A DNA stretch of 64,000 bases from Candidatus Saccharimonadota bacterium (lineage in GTDB: Bacteria > Patescibacteriota > Saccharimonadia > Saccharimonadales > Saccharimonadaceae). Shown in pieces: positions 7,758 to 17,137 of this stretch (positions within the stretch are counted from its first letter, which is position 1; every line of letters starts with the position of its first letter). The position numbers were made by a program, and so were the translations under genes. The stretch is from assembly GCA_030528355.1 (NCBI GenBank), contig JAUMZA010000001.1, forward strand, positions 1 to 64,000, in the 5' to 3' direction. The notes beneath the pieces are model-generated. The model was not told the origin of the DNA, searched no databases, and worked only from the letters and a program-made list of their open reading frames with translations.

Positions 7758-10700
7758 TTAGGCGTCGATAGTTACATCTTCGAACTCATCGATAGCCTCG
7801 ATATCAGCGTCGATATCTGCTTCATCAACCGGCTGAACTGCACCTGTACCAACAGGAATCTTGCGGCCGATAATCACATTCTCCTTCAAGCCGTGGAGAC
7901 GATCCACACGACCAGAGGTTGCAGCGTTAATCAGCACACGAGTTGTATCCTGGAAGGATGCGGCCGAAAGGAAGCTGTCGCTCCAAATTGATACCTTAGT
8001 AATACCAAGCAGCAGCTGCTTGTAGGCAACTAGCTCTTTACCTTCGGCTGCCAAACGAGCGTTTTCATCAACCACAGCGGCCTTCGATACGATATCACCA
8101 GTGACAAAGCTGCTGTCGCCAGATTCTTCAATCTGCACACGACTAAACATTTGACGCACGATGATCTCAAGGTGCTTATCTGCCACATCCTGACCCTGTG
8201 CAGCATAGATACGCAGGATTTCGTTAATGATGTAACGCTGGGTGGCCTGTGTACCCTTGAGGCGCATCAAATCTTGTAGGTTGAGCGAGCCAGCCGTAAT
8301 GCGATCACCCGCCTCGACACGATCACCTGCCGCTACTACAAGCTGTGCAGTGTTTGGTACTTCGTAACGAGCTGGCGCACTGGCATTAGCAGCAATGATA
8401 AGTGTATCATCAGTTGCTTCAACCACGCCATCGAATGGTGCCACAATTGGTGCAACACCTTCATCGCCGGTCGCAATCACATCACCAACCTTTACATTGC
8501 TACCTTCCTTTACAACAACCTTGCGGCCATCAAGGGCAATCTTTTCAACCTTGCCAGATTCTGGAGTTACCTGCACCACGTACTTCTTGCCATCTTCCCA
8601 TACATCAACCAAGCCAGTTACTTCAGTTACATATGCCTGACCCTTTGGTGTGCGAGCTTCAAACAATTCTTCTACACGTGGCAAACCTTGGGTAATGTCG
8701 CTACCAGCCACACCAGAGTTATGGAAGGTTCGTAGTGTTAGCTGCGTACCAGGCTCACCAACTGATTGCGCGGCAATCACCCCAACTGGCTGTGCATTGT
8801 CAACCAACTGTCCAGTTGCCATATCGATACCGTAACTCTTGCGCGGAATACCACGAAGGTTATTGGTTGAAAGCACGTTTTGAATGGTTACTTCGGTTAC
8901 TTCGCTGTCGTTTTCGATTGCATCGGCCACTTCACGGGTAATTAGCTCGTCTGCACCAATATGCCCTGGCACTTCCTTGGCAGTATAGCGGCCAGCTAAG
9001 CGATTACCGAAGTCGATCATAGTGTCTTCGGTTTCTGAGCGGTAAATGGTGTAGCCGTCATCGTCACCAGCCTCGTCTTCAACAGTAAAGACATCTTGTG
9101 ATACATCCACCAAACGGCGAGTGAGGTAACCCGAGTCAGCGGTCTTAAGGGCGGTGTCGATCAGACCCTTACGGGCACCACGAGTTGCCACGAAGGCCTC
9201 CAAGCTTGAAAGGCCGTGCTTAAAGTTTGAGCGAATTGGTAGCTCGATCTCACGGTTAGTAGCATCCACCTGAATACCAACCATCGCACTTGCCAACTTC
9301 ACGTTTGAGATATCACCACGTGCACCCGAGTTCACCATCACCGAAATACTGGTGTCCATATGGGCAAGCTGATCTCGCAGGAAGTTTTCAATAGTATTGT
9401 CAACGTTACGCCAGTTCGATACGGTTAGGCTATAGCGTTCTTTCTCCGTAATCAGACCTTGATCAAACTGATCTGAAATCAAAGCCGCTTTTGCATCGCC
9501 TTCGGCAATGAAATCATCAATCTGGCTGAATGAGATGTAATCTTCCTTACCAGTCGACACAGCTGCAATTGTCGCAAAGCGGAACGCTTGCCCCTTCATG
9601 CGGTCGGCAGTCTTGGCAGTTTCTTCAGCACCGTATTGGGCAAAAATCTTGGCAAGCACCTTCTTTAGCTGCTTCTTGTTTTGCACGTTATTATCGTACG
9701 GGAAGTCTGCTGGCAGAATTTCATTAAAGAATACACGACCAAGGGTAGTATCACGAATCTCACCCTTCGCAAACACACGAATTGGGCTTTGCAAGTGAAT
9801 TACGCCATTATCGTACGCCATTTCTGCTTCATACACACTACTAAATACCTTGCGGTCTTCGGTTTGTGCACTTGGCTTATCGTATGTAAGGTAGTAGTTA
9901 CCTAGCACAATATCCTGGCTAATATTAAGCACTGGCGAGCCATCAGCAGGCTTAAGTAGGTTGTTAGTAGCACTCATCAATGTGCGAGCTTCTTCTTGTG
10001 CCTCTTTTGAAAGTGGCAAGTGAACCGCCATCTGGTCACCGTCGTAGTCGGCGTTAAAGCCGTTGGCTACCAATGGGTGCAGCTGAATCGCTTTACCCTC
10101 AACCAATACCGGCTGGAAGGCCTGGATTGACAAGCGGTGCAGTGATGGTGCACGGTTAAGTAGTACGTAGCGACCTTCGATCACCGCATCAAGTGCGTCC
10201 CACACTTCAGCAGTACCAGCTTCAATCAAGCGAGTTGCACTGCGGATGTTATGTGCATAATCCTGCTCGAGCAGCCAGCTAATTACAAACGGCTTAAACA
10301 GCTCGAGCGCCATTTGCTTTGGCAAGCCACACTGGTGAATCTTCAGCTTTGGACCAACCACAATTACTGAACGGCCAGAGTAGTCCACACGCTTACCCAA
10401 AAGGTTTTGGCGGAAACGACCCTGCTTACCCTTAAGCATATCACTCAAGCTCTTCAGGCGGCGACGACCGCCAGCGGCTGATACCGCACGACCACCACGA
10501 GCAGCACTGTTATCAATCAATGCATCTACTGCTTCTTGCAACATACGCATTTCGTTGCGACGAATCACTTCTGGGGCGTTCAAATCAAGCAACTTCTTAA
10601 GACGATTGTTACGGTTAATTACTCGGCGATACAAGTCGTTAAGGTCGCTAGTTGCAAAGCGGCCACCGGTAAGCTGCACCATTGGGCGTAGATCTGGTGG

Positions 10701-11603
10701 GATTACTGGCAACACTGTTAGTGCCAAGGCACCCGGTTCAATACCTGCAGCATGCATGCCTTCTAGCACCTTCAAACGCTTGAGAATCTTCTTCGCACGC
10801 TGACCCTTGGCGTTTTCGGCTTCTTCCGTCAGCTCTTCAATCAATTTTGGTAAATCGATTTCATCAAGCAAGGTTTTTAGCGCAGTACCACCCATGCCAA
10901 CTTCAATGAGCTCTTCATACTCTTCTGGCAGGTTGCGGTAGTCAGATTCACTCATCAACGCACCCTTTACCAAGCTTTCAAGCTGAGCAGTTTTTGTGTT
11001 GTATGAGTCGTTAAGCTCTTCCACTTCACGTGATTGCTCCGCAGCAAGCTGCTTCACATCGGCACCATCTTCTTGAGCGGCTTTTTCGTAGCGAATCTTA
11101 ATTGCAGCACGGGCAGCTTCGGTTTCGGCATCCAAATCAGCCTTAAACTGGTCACGGGCAGCCTCGTCCACCTTTAGCACTACATAGCTTGCAAAGTACG
11201 CAACACGTTCAAGATTGCGCACCGTCATACCAAGCAACAAGCTCATTGCACTTGGGGTGCCACGCATAAACCAAATGTGGGCAACTGGTGCAGCTAGTTC
11301 AATATGACCCATACGCTCACGACGAACGATTGACTTAGTGACTAGTTCACCATTTTTATCCACGGCAGCCTCACGGCTTCGCACGCCCTTCAGCTTGCTG
11401 TCGTGTGGGTTAATGTCTTTTACCGGCCCAAAAATACGCTCACAGAACAACCCATCACGTTCTGGTTTCTGGGTGCGGTAGTTAATCGTTTCTGGCTTGG
11501 TTACTTCACCGTAGCTCCACTTGCGGATATCATCGGCACTCGCAACCGCCAGACGCACTGCATCAAAATCTGCAATGCCAGTACTTGCAACTACTCGCGA
11601 CAT
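7758..11603 (-). CDS. rpoC: RNA polymerase beta' subunit
   Basis: Largest subunit of RNA polymerase, 1281 aa from ATG 11603 (MSRVVASTGIADFDAVRLAV). That start has the SD GAGGAGGAAG, which lies inside the end of rpoB, and sits one base from the rpoB stop; a start ten codons earlier is less likely. The catalytic motif reads NADYDGDQMAVHLPLS (NADFDGD in most bacteria). Bridge-helix and trigger-loop parts such as QSVGEPGTQLTLRTFHNSG and the following GLPRVEELFEAR are present. The N-terminal zinc ribbon after CERIFGPVKD is replaced by cysteine-free sequence (INPHDSKLKGVRSREAAV), and the second zinc site before ATGQLVDNAQPVG also lacks its cysteines (SVLSTNNLRGIPRKSYGID). Confidence 0.98.
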   Translation of the reverse strand: MSRVVASTGIADFDAVRLAVASADDIRKWSYGEVTKPETINYRTQKPERDGLFCERIFGPVKDINPHDSKLKGVRSREAAVDKNGELVTKSIVRRERMGHIELAAPVAHIWFMRGTPSAMSLLLGMTVRNLERVAYFASYVVLKVDEAARDQFKADLDAETEAARAAIKIRYEKAAQEDGADVKQLAAEQSREVEELNDSYNTKTAQLESLVKGALMSESDYRNLPEEYEELIEVGMGGTALKTLLDEIDLPKLIEELTEEAENAKGQRAKKILKRLKVLEGMHAAGIEPGALALTVLPVIPPDLRPMVQLTGGRFATSDLNDLYRRVINRNNRLKKLLDLNAPEVIRRNEMRMLQEAVDALIDNSAARGGRAVSAAGGRRRLKSLSDMLKGKQGRFRQNLLGKRVDYSGRSVIVVGPKLKIHQCGLPKQMALELFKPFVISWLLEQDYAHNIRSATRLIEAGTAEVWDALDAVIEGRYVLLNRAPSLHRLSIQAFQPVLVEGKAIQLHPLVANGFNADYDGDQMAVHLPLSKEAQEEARTLMSATNNLLKPADGSPVLNISQDIVLGNYYLTYDKPSAQTEDRKVFSSVYEAEMAYDNGVIHLQSPIRVFAKGEIRDTTLGRVFFNEILPADFPYDNNVQNKKQLKKVLAKIFAQYGAEETAKTADRMKGQAFRFATIAAVSTGKEDYISFSQIDDFIAEGDAKAALISDQFDQGLITEKERYSLTVSNWRNVDNTIENFLRDQLAHMDTSISVMVNSGARGDISNVKLASAMVGIQVDATNREIELPIRSNFKHGLSSLEAFVATRGARKGLIDTALKTADSGYLTRRLVDVSQDVFTVEDEAGDDDGYTIYRSETEDTMIDFGNRLAGRYTAKEVPGHIGADELITREVADAIENDSEVTEVTIQNVLSTNNLRGIPRKSYGIDMATGQLVDNAQPVGVIAAQSVGEPGTQLTLRTFHNSGVAGSDITQGLPRVEELFEARTPKGQAYVTEVTGLVDVWEDGKKYVVQVTPESGKVEKIALDGRKVVVKEGSNVKVGDVIATGDEGVAPIVAPFDGVVEATDDTLIIAANASAPARYEVPNTAQLVVAAGDRVEAGDRITAGSLNLQDLMRLKGTQATQRYIINEILRIYAAQGQDVADKHLEIIVRQMFSRVQIEESGDSSFVTGDIVSKAAVVDENARLAAEGKELVAYKQLLLGITKVSIWSDSFLSAASFQDTTRVLINAATSGRVDRLHGLKENVIIGRKIPVGTGAVQPVDEADIDADIEAIDEFEDVTIDA

Positions 11604-11604
11604 A

Positions 11605-14600
11605 TTACGCTTCCTCCTCGTAGTCAGCTTCATCAGCTATATTTTGTTTTGCTTCATCATCGCCTAGTTCTTCAAGCGAAATACCGCCATCCTCTAGGTC
11701 ACCTTCAATTACGATGTCATCACCTGGCAATGCGGCAGATTCATCGGCCACTACGCCAGCTTTTTCTTGGCTTACGCCCGATAGTACGTGATCAGCATCT
11801 TTTGCACTGTCAACCGTACCGTCACCATCGGTGTCTTCCATCAAATCAACACGCAAACCTAGGCCTTGCAATTCCTTCACCAACACGTTAAACGACTCTG
11901 GCAATTTAGGCCCAACAATTGGCTCGTTCTTAATGATTGACTCGTAGGCCTTGGCACGACCATACACATCGTCCGACTTAATGGTGAGCATTTCCTGCAA
12001 GGTTGATGCAGCACCGTATGCTTCTAGTGCCCACACCTCCATTTCACCAAAGCGCTGACCACCGTTTTGTGCCTTACCGCCAAGTGGCTGCTGGGTCACC
12101 ATCGTGTATGGGCCGGTCGAGCGGGCGTGAATCTTATCGCTTACCATGTGGTGCAGCTTAATCATGTGCATCACACCAACCGTGGTACGTTCTTCAAATT
12201 TTTCACCGGTACGGCCATCGATCAGCTGCACTTTACCGTCACGGGCAAAGCCAGCTTTTTCTAGCTCATCGCTGATTGTCTTATCGCTCACCCCGTTAAA
12301 TGGCGGCGTCGCTACCTTGTAGCCAAGGGCGGTTGCAGCCATGCCAAGGTGGGTTTCAAACAACTGGCCAATATTCATACGACTTGGCACACCGAGCGGG
12401 TTCAAAATCACATCAATTGGTGTACCGTCTTCCATAAATGGCATATCTTCCACCGGCAAAATCTTGGCAACCACGCCCTTGTTACCGTGGCGACCAGCCA
12501 TCTTGTCACCAACGCTAATCTTGCGTGCCTGGGCAACAAAGATTTGGATTTGCTTCAAGACACCGGCCTTCAGCTCGTGGCCATTTTCGCGGCTAAAGAC
12601 ACGTACACCGACCACTTTACCGCCACCGGTGTTGTTCATGCGTTGTGAAGTATCACGCACATCTTTGGCTTTTTCACCAAAGATAGCACGCAATAGCCGC
12701 TCTTCGCTTGAAAGTTCCTGCTCGCCCTTTGGCGTAATCTTACCAACCAGCACATCACCAGCCTTTACTTCGCTACCAATCTGCACGATACCCTCTTCGT
12801 CGAGGTGACGCAGGCTGTGCTCGTTGACATTTGGAATATCACGGGTGATTTGCTCGTTACCAAGCTTGGTTTCACGAACCTCCACCATGTAGTCCTTAAT
12901 GTTGATACTGGTAAGTTCATCGTCTTGCACCAAGCGGCTGCTAATAATCACTGCGTCGTCCATATTGTAGCCGCCCCATGGCATAAACGCCACACGCAGG
13001 TCACGGCCGAGTGCAATTTCACCATCAGCAACCGATGCACCTTCAATCAGAATATCGCCTTCTTTTACCTTTTGCCCACGAGTGACACGGGTCTTTTGGT
13101 TGATTGAGCGATCGTCGTTGCTCTTTTCAAAGTGAATCAGCTCGTACGCCTTGACGCCATCGGCATATTTTACTTCAACTACATCACCATCGGCACGAAT
13201 CACTTCACCATCACCTTCAGCAGTAATCAGCTGGCTTGAGTTGCGTGCAATCACACCTTCAATACCAGTACCCACGGTGGCAGACTGCGGGTTAATAAGC
13301 GGTACGGCCTGACGTTGCATGTTCGAGCCGGTCAACGAGCGGTCGATACGGTTCTTTTCGATAAATGGCACAAGTGCAGCAGTTGAACCAAGAATCTGCT
13401 TGTGTGCAGCGTCCATCAGTGTCACTTCGCTGGCGTCAATCTGTCCAGGTTGCATTTCGATACGGGCACTCACACGCTCTTCGGTAAACGTGCCGTCTTC
13501 ATTGAGCTCCGCACCAGCATCAGCAATGATTTCAGTACGCTCTTTTGCAGCGTCAAGATACACCACTTCATCAGTCACACGACCGTTCTTTACACGAAGA
13601 TATGGTGTTTCAATGAATCCATATTCGTTCACCCGAGCGTAAGTTGCCAGGTTAAGCACCAAACCAATGTTAGCACCTTCTGGTGTTTCCACCGAACAAA
13701 GGCGACCATAGTGCGTTGGGTGAGCATCACGCACATCAAAGCCGGCACGCTCACGAGAAAGACCACCAGGCCCCATTGAGCTCAAGCGACGCTTGTGGCT
13801 CAGCTCTGCCAGCGGGTTGGTTTCATCCATCAGCTGTGAAAGCTGACTGCTTGCGAAGAACTCTCGCACTGCAGCAACTACCGGGCGGGCGTTAATCAAC
13901 TGGCCAGGAGTAGCGTTTTCAATGTCGGTCATACTCATGCGATCCATTGCGTTACGCTGCATGCGAAGCATACCAACACGGAACTGACGAGCTACTAGTT
14001 CGCCCACCAAATTTACACGGCGGTTTGACAGTGCATCGATATCGTCAGCTGGCTCTTGTGTGTTGTTAAGGCGAATGATTTCCTTAATGATTGCAATCAA
14101 GTCACTCATCTGGAAAGTGCGATATTCAGTCGTATTTGGTAAATCAATACCCAGTCGCTGATTAATCTTATAGCGGCCAACTCGGCTGTAATCAAAGCGC
14201 TTAAAGTCAAAGAACATACGCTCAATCATGCTGCGGGCGTTCTCGACTGTTGCAAGATCGCCTGGTCGCAAGCGGCGGTATACTTCAATCAATGCTTCAT
14301 TAGTACCACGAGTTGTGTCTTTTTCAAGCGTTGCCTCAATATATTTCACATCACCAGTATCTACATCAGCAAATAGCTCTTTAATCTCACTGGTTTTGCT
14401 ATGGCCAAAGGCACGTAACAATGTAGTGACCGGCAGCTTGCGGCGACGATCAATTTTTACATACATGACCCCGTTGCTGGCAGTTTCAAACTCAAGCCAT
14501 GCACCACGGCCAGGAATTAACTTCGCCCCGTAGTGATTGTGCCCTGCTACAGTATCGGCCGTAAAGAATACGCCCGAGCTGCGAATCAACTGGCTTACTA

Positions 14601-14994
14601 CGACACGCTCGGTACCGTTAATAATAAACGTACCACGATCGGTCATCCATGGATAATCACCAAGGTAGATTTCTTGATTCTTAACTTCACCAGTTACTTT
14701 GTTTACCAACTCTACATGCACATATAGCGGTGCGTCGTAAGTAATGTTGTTCTCTTTTGCAAAGCGTTCTGGGTTTTTTGGATCCTGGAATGCATATTCC
14801 TTAAATCGAAGCTCCAGCTTTTGTCCGGTATAATCCTCGATTGGGTTAATTTCCGCAAATATCTCGCCCAAGCCGGTTTCGACGAATTCTCGCCAAGAAC
14901 CCTTTTGATGCGCGATGAGATCCGGAACTGATAGTGCAGTATCGTCATCCGTAAAAAAGACACGGGTAGACGCACGTGGTGACATATGTGCCAT
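11605..14994 (-). CDS. rpoB: RNA polymerase beta subunit
   Basis: Second-largest RNA polymerase subunit, about 1129 aa, short as in Actinobacteria. Two adjacent ATGs (14997 and 14994) follow the SD GAGGAG; the second has the better spacing. The rifampicin pocket reads SSQLSQLMDETNPLAELSHK followed by RRLSSMGPGG. The residues equal to E. coli Asp516, His526, Arg529 and Ser531 are wild type, while 514 is Leu and 533 is Met. C-terminal active-site motifs include HGNKGVVAKILP and TPFNGV-like PPFNGVSD. The C-terminal tail is acidic and ends EADYEEEA. It is transcribed from its own promoter (15127-15155), with rpoC immediately downstream. Confidence 0.98.
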   Translation of the reverse strand: MAHMSPRASTRVFFTDDDTALSVPDLIAHQKGSWREFVETGLGEIFAEINPIEDYTGQKLELRFKEYAFQDPKNPERFAKENNITYDAPLYVHVELVNKVTGEVKNQEIYLGDYPWMTDRGTFIINGTERVVVSQLIRSSGVFFTADTVAGHNHYGAKLIPGRGAWLEFETASNGVMYVKIDRRRKLPVTTLLRAFGHSKTSEIKELFADVDTGDVKYIEATLEKDTTRGTNEALIEVYRRLRPGDLATVENARSMIERMFFDFKRFDYSRVGRYKINQRLGIDLPNTTEYRTFQMSDLIAIIKEIIRLNNTQEPADDIDALSNRRVNLVGELVARQFRVGMLRMQRNAMDRMSMTDIENATPGQLINARPVVAAVREFFASSQLSQLMDETNPLAELSHKRRLSSMGPGGLSRERAGFDVRDAHPTHYGRLCSVETPEGANIGLVLNLATYARVNEYGFIETPYLRVKNGRVTDEVVYLDAAKERTEIIADAGAELNEDGTFTEERVSARIEMQPGQIDASEVTLMDAAHKQILGSTAALVPFIEKNRIDRSLTGSNMQRQAVPLINPQSATVGTGIEGVIARNSSQLITAEGDGEVIRADGDVVEVKYADGVKAYELIHFEKSNDDRSINQKTRVTRGQKVKEGDILIEGASVADGEIALGRDLRVAFMPWGGYNMDDAVIISSRLVQDDELTSINIKDYMVEVRETKLGNEQITRDIPNVNEHSLRHLDEEGIVQIGSEVKAGDVLVGKITPKGEQELSSEERLLRAIFGEKAKDVRDTSQRMNNTGGGKVVGVRVFSRENGHELKAGVLKQIQIFVAQARKISVGDKMAGRHGNKGVVAKILPVEDMPFMEDGTPIDVILNPLGVPSRMNIGQLFETHLGMAATALGYKVATPPFNGVSDKTISDELEKAGFARDGKVQLIDGRTGEKFEERTTVGVMHMIKLHHMVSDKIHARSTGPYTMVTQQPLGGKAQNGGQRFGEMEVWALEAYGAASTLQEMLTIKSDDVYGRAKAYESIIKNEPIVGPKLPESFNVLVKELQGLGLRVDLMEDTDGDGTVDSAKDADHVLSGVSQEKAGVVADESAALPGDDIVIEGDLEDGGISLEELGDDEAKQNIADEADYEEEA

Positions 14995-15001
14995 CATTAC
15001 T

Positions 15002-15120
15002 CCTCGCAGGTTTGATTAATGTTGTTGAATCGATTCGGCGCCGAAGATTCACTGTCTTCAGCCTTGCCTATAATGCTGCCACACATCAATACACAACTAG
15101 CCGAAGATACACTACTTCTT
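15002..15120 (-). promoter_or_regulatory. rpoB leader
   Basis: About 120 transcribed bases precede rpoB. They contain the perfect 12-base palindrome TTCGGCGCCGAA at 15034-15045, flanked by GAATC and GATTC, which can close a hairpin, plus a second copy of ATCTTCGGC nearer the 5' end. I see no reading frame with support here. Confidence 0.5.
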
Positions 15121-15126
15121 GCTACC

Positions 15127-15155
15127 ATTGTAGCATATTTTTGTAAAATGTACCA
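15127..15155 (-). promoter_or_regulatory. rpoB promoter
   Basis: Extended -10 TGCTACAAT on the minus strand. The -35 position (TGGTAC) is weak. The spacer carries TTTTACAAAAATA, also found in the 7.6 kb promoter and close to those at 58.2 and 59.1 kb. Confidence 0.65.
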
Positions 15156-15200
15156 GCCTTTTTGGCCACATACACCCTTTTACGCCCAGGAGTATACTGC

Positions 15201-15229
15201 TTGACTTTTTAAGGTAAAACACGTATAAT
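15201..15229 (+). promoter_or_regulatory. Promoter of the 132-aa membrane protein gene
   Basis: TTGACT, 17 bases, TATAAT. The leader begins with a perfect hairpin at 15239-15256 (CTTTATC, loop ACTC, GATAAAG), then GGAG eight bases before the ATG. Confidence 0.85.
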
Positions 15230-15287
15230 AAATATATGCTTTATCACTCGATAAAGTTGTCCCTTCTAGTAGATTGGAGACGCTGTC

Positions 15288-15686
15288 ATGTCAACCGATT
15301 ACCGCAGCCGCAAGCCGTACCGCAGCGAGGACATCTTGCTTTCGAACGCCCAAGTTACAATTAATGTACTTTTAGGCGGACTGATAATATGGGCTATACT
15401 AACCGCTATTGCCTATCTGCAAGATCCTTCCGCCGGCCTTACCAGTAGCCTACTGCAAGCGCTTGCCTATAGCATGATGCTTATTGCAGCTTTACTATTG
15501 GTAAACCATCTGGCTTCGGCCATCATGCCGCTACCTCGCCCACTAGAGGCTCTCGCAGAATTTTCAGCAGAGCACGCTGATGCCTTTTTCATTGTCATTG
15601 GTATTTTCTATCTGCTTGGCTCAATCGGCTTTGATGTATATCATGGTGAATCACTTTTGCATGTATACGTGCCCGCTGTCCGCTAG
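15288..15686 (+). CDS. Small three-helix membrane protein, unknown
   Basis: The 132-aa product starts MSTDYRSRKPYRSEDILLSN: a short basic cytoplasmic head followed by three hydrophobic segments, about residues 24-45, 55-80 and 98-115. No family is recognised. It has a near-consensus promoter, a leader hairpin, an SD and a terminator (15693-15724), so it is a free-standing, well-expressed gene. Function unknown. Confidence 0.75.
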   Translation: MSTDYRSRKPYRSEDILLSNAQVTINVLLGGLIIWAILTAIAYLQDPSAGLTSSLLQALAYSMMLIAALLLVNHLASAIMPLPRPLEALAEFSAEHADAFFIVIGIFYLLGSIGFDVYHGESLLHVYVPAVR

Positions 15687-15692
15687 AGCCAC

Positions 15693-15724
15693 ACGCACAC
15701 CAGTATGATTGGTGTGCGTTTTTC
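15693..15724 (+). terminator. Terminator after the 132-aa gene
   Basis: ACGCACACC and GGTGTGCGT form a perfect 9-bp stem with a 9-base loop, followed by TTTTTC. Confidence 0.9.
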
Positions 15725-15759
15725 CTTTGTGGCAGATATTTGCTATAATAAGTAAAAGT

Positions 15760-16464
15760 ATGTCAAAAAAAGAAATCATCAACGAACCTATCGCTAGCAA
15801 TCAATCGCTCAACCGCCTCCGTGCGGCAGTGCTCGGAGCAAACGATGGCATCGTAAGCATTAGTGCATTGCTTATGGGTGTCACCGCTGCCACCAACAAC
15901 ACCTCTCACATCTTCACAGCCGGCCTGGCTGCACTCGTATCTGGTGCATTAAGTATGGCAGTTGGTGAGTATGTATCTGTCAGCAGCCAAAGTGATACCG
16001 AAGCTTCACTTATCAATAAAGAAAAGGCTCGCCTTACTGCCAATCCAAAAGCAGAAATCATCAACCTTGCCCACGCCTATGTGGATATGGGACTCAGCAA
16101 ACCAACCGCCCTACAGGTCGCCAAGGAGCTTACCAAGCACGATGTGCTTAAAGCACACCTGCAAGTAAAACATGGTATTGACGAGGCCGACTTAAGCAGC
16201 CCAATGCAAGCTGCCATTGCCTCATTTATTGCCTTTGCTGCCGGCGGTGCGTTGCCGTTTATCATTGCTATCGTCACTCCACACATCCTACGCGAACTTG
16301 CCATTGTAATTGCCGTAACAGCCGCCTTGGCGATTACTGGCTTTTTGAGTGCCAAGGCAGGCGATGCCCCTCGGTTGCGAGCTATCATGCGTATTATCAT
16401 TGGCGGCCTGATCGCCATGGGCGTCACCTATACAGTTGGTGCACTGTTTGGCACCATCATATAA
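15760..16464 (+). CDS. VIT1/CCC1-family metal transporter
   Basis: Predicted Fe2+/Mn2+ transporter of the vacuolar iron transporter family in the cytoplasmic membrane. The 234-aa product has the family signature LRAAVLGANDGIVSISALLM in TM1 and ALSMAVGEYVSVSSQ in TM2, a Glu/Lys-rich cytoplasmic metal-binding domain (about 75-135), and three more hydrophobic segments. I chose MSKKEIINEP at 15760: the upstream reading runs through the terminator and promoter, while TATAAT (15744-15749, preceded by TGC) ends ten bases before this ATG. Which metal it moves, and in which direction, cannot be told. Confidence 0.9.
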   Translation: MSKKEIINEPIASNQSLNRLRAAVLGANDGIVSISALLMGVTAATNNTSHIFTAGLAALVSGALSMAVGEYVSVSSQSDTEASLINKEKARLTANPKAEIINLAHAYVDMGLSKPTALQVAKELTKHDVLKAHLQVKHGIDEADLSSPMQAAIASFIAFAAGGALPFIIAIVTPHILRELAIVIAVTAALAITGFLSAKAGDAPRLRAIMRIIIGGLIAMGVTYTVGALFGTII

Positions 16465-16479
16465 GCTCTCTTGCCCCAA

Positions 16480-16551
16480 TAAAAAAATCCGATGTATCCT
16501 GCATAAAAACTGGCAGGATACTTTTTACCTTGCGGTAAGGGCGTTCGGATT
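16480..16551 (-). terminator. Terminator shaped as a three-way junction
   Basis: Read on the minus strand, AATCCGA (16551-16545) pairs with TCGGATT (16492-16486), and TTTTT follows. Inside lie two further hairpins: GTATCCTGC/GCAGGATAC (9 bp) and TTACC/GGTAA (5 bp). It ends the lipoprotein gene and faces the VIT gene end. Confidence 0.7.
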
Positions 16552-16564
16552 ACGCCGCTAGAGT

Positions 16565-17023
16565 TTAGTAGCAGATTGTTGCCTGGACAAGTGTACTATA
16601 TGATACACCGCTGCCTGACTGTGCAAGAATACGACTTTCTTGCGTACGGTGCGAGATATCATAGCTGATACGCTGGCTCGTCATATGGTCAGCATATTCT
16701 ACAATCACCCCGCTTGGCAGCCCTTCTACAAAGGTAAATTCAATATCGCCAGTCTCACCAGCCTGCATCAGCACGCTATAATGTGGGCCGTAAATATTCG
16801 CCCGTGATTCAATATCGTGCGAAGGCTGTTCGGGCGTGAGCGTAACTGCATCATACCCATTCTGGCATTTGAATGTCGCTTCGTCCAGCCAAGGAGCATC
16901 ACCATCGCCATTTACCGTATGAGGAATTAGGATCATTGGCGGCTCACTAGTAAAAATCGACGAGCAGCCGCTGAGCATCACTACTCCTGCAACTGCCACA
17001 ATCATCCTACTAAAAGTGGACAT
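16565..17023 (-). CDS. Small lipoprotein, unknown
   Basis: The 152-aa product has a classic lipoprotein signal: basic start MSTFSRMIVAVAGVV, then lipobox LSGC with Cys near residue 20, so it should be lipid-anchored outside the membrane. The mature part is Ser/Thr/Gly-rich with two further cysteines (KCQNGYDAV and the C-terminal ICY), perhaps a disulfide. No domain is recognised. SD AAGGGG lies five bases before the ATG; the leader carries a hairpin CCTGCA/TGCAGG at 17043-17065. Confidence 0.8.
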   Translation of the reverse strand: MSTFSRMIVAVAGVVMLSGCSSIFTSEPPMILIPHTVNGDGDAPWLDEATFKCQNGYDAVTLTPEQPSHDIESRANIYGPHYSVLMQAGETGDIEFTFVEGLPSGVIVEYADHMTSQRISYDISHRTQESRILAQSGSGVSYSTLVQATICY

Positions 17024-17073
17024 ATTGTCCCCTTTCTACTCGCCTGCAACTTTTGTACGTGCAGGATAATTCT

Positions 17074-17102
17074 ATTATACCACAGAATTTACTTTTTTGC
17101 AA
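17074..17102 (-). promoter_or_regulatory. Lipoprotein gene promoter
   Basis: Minus strand TTGCAA, 17 bases, TATAAT. Confidence 0.8.
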
Positions 17103-17137
17103 TAAGCGACGCTCGCTTGTCGCACCTACCCTACAGA

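Noticed and set aside
15019-15204. 61-codon plus-strand reading frame upstream of the 15.3 kb gene
   Set aside because: It lies across the rpoB leader and promoter, has no SD or promoter of its own and ends in the next gene's promoter.
17103-17125. Terminator after clpP
   Set aside because: A small hairpin (AAGCGA/TCGCTT) exists, but no T-tract follows on the minus strand.
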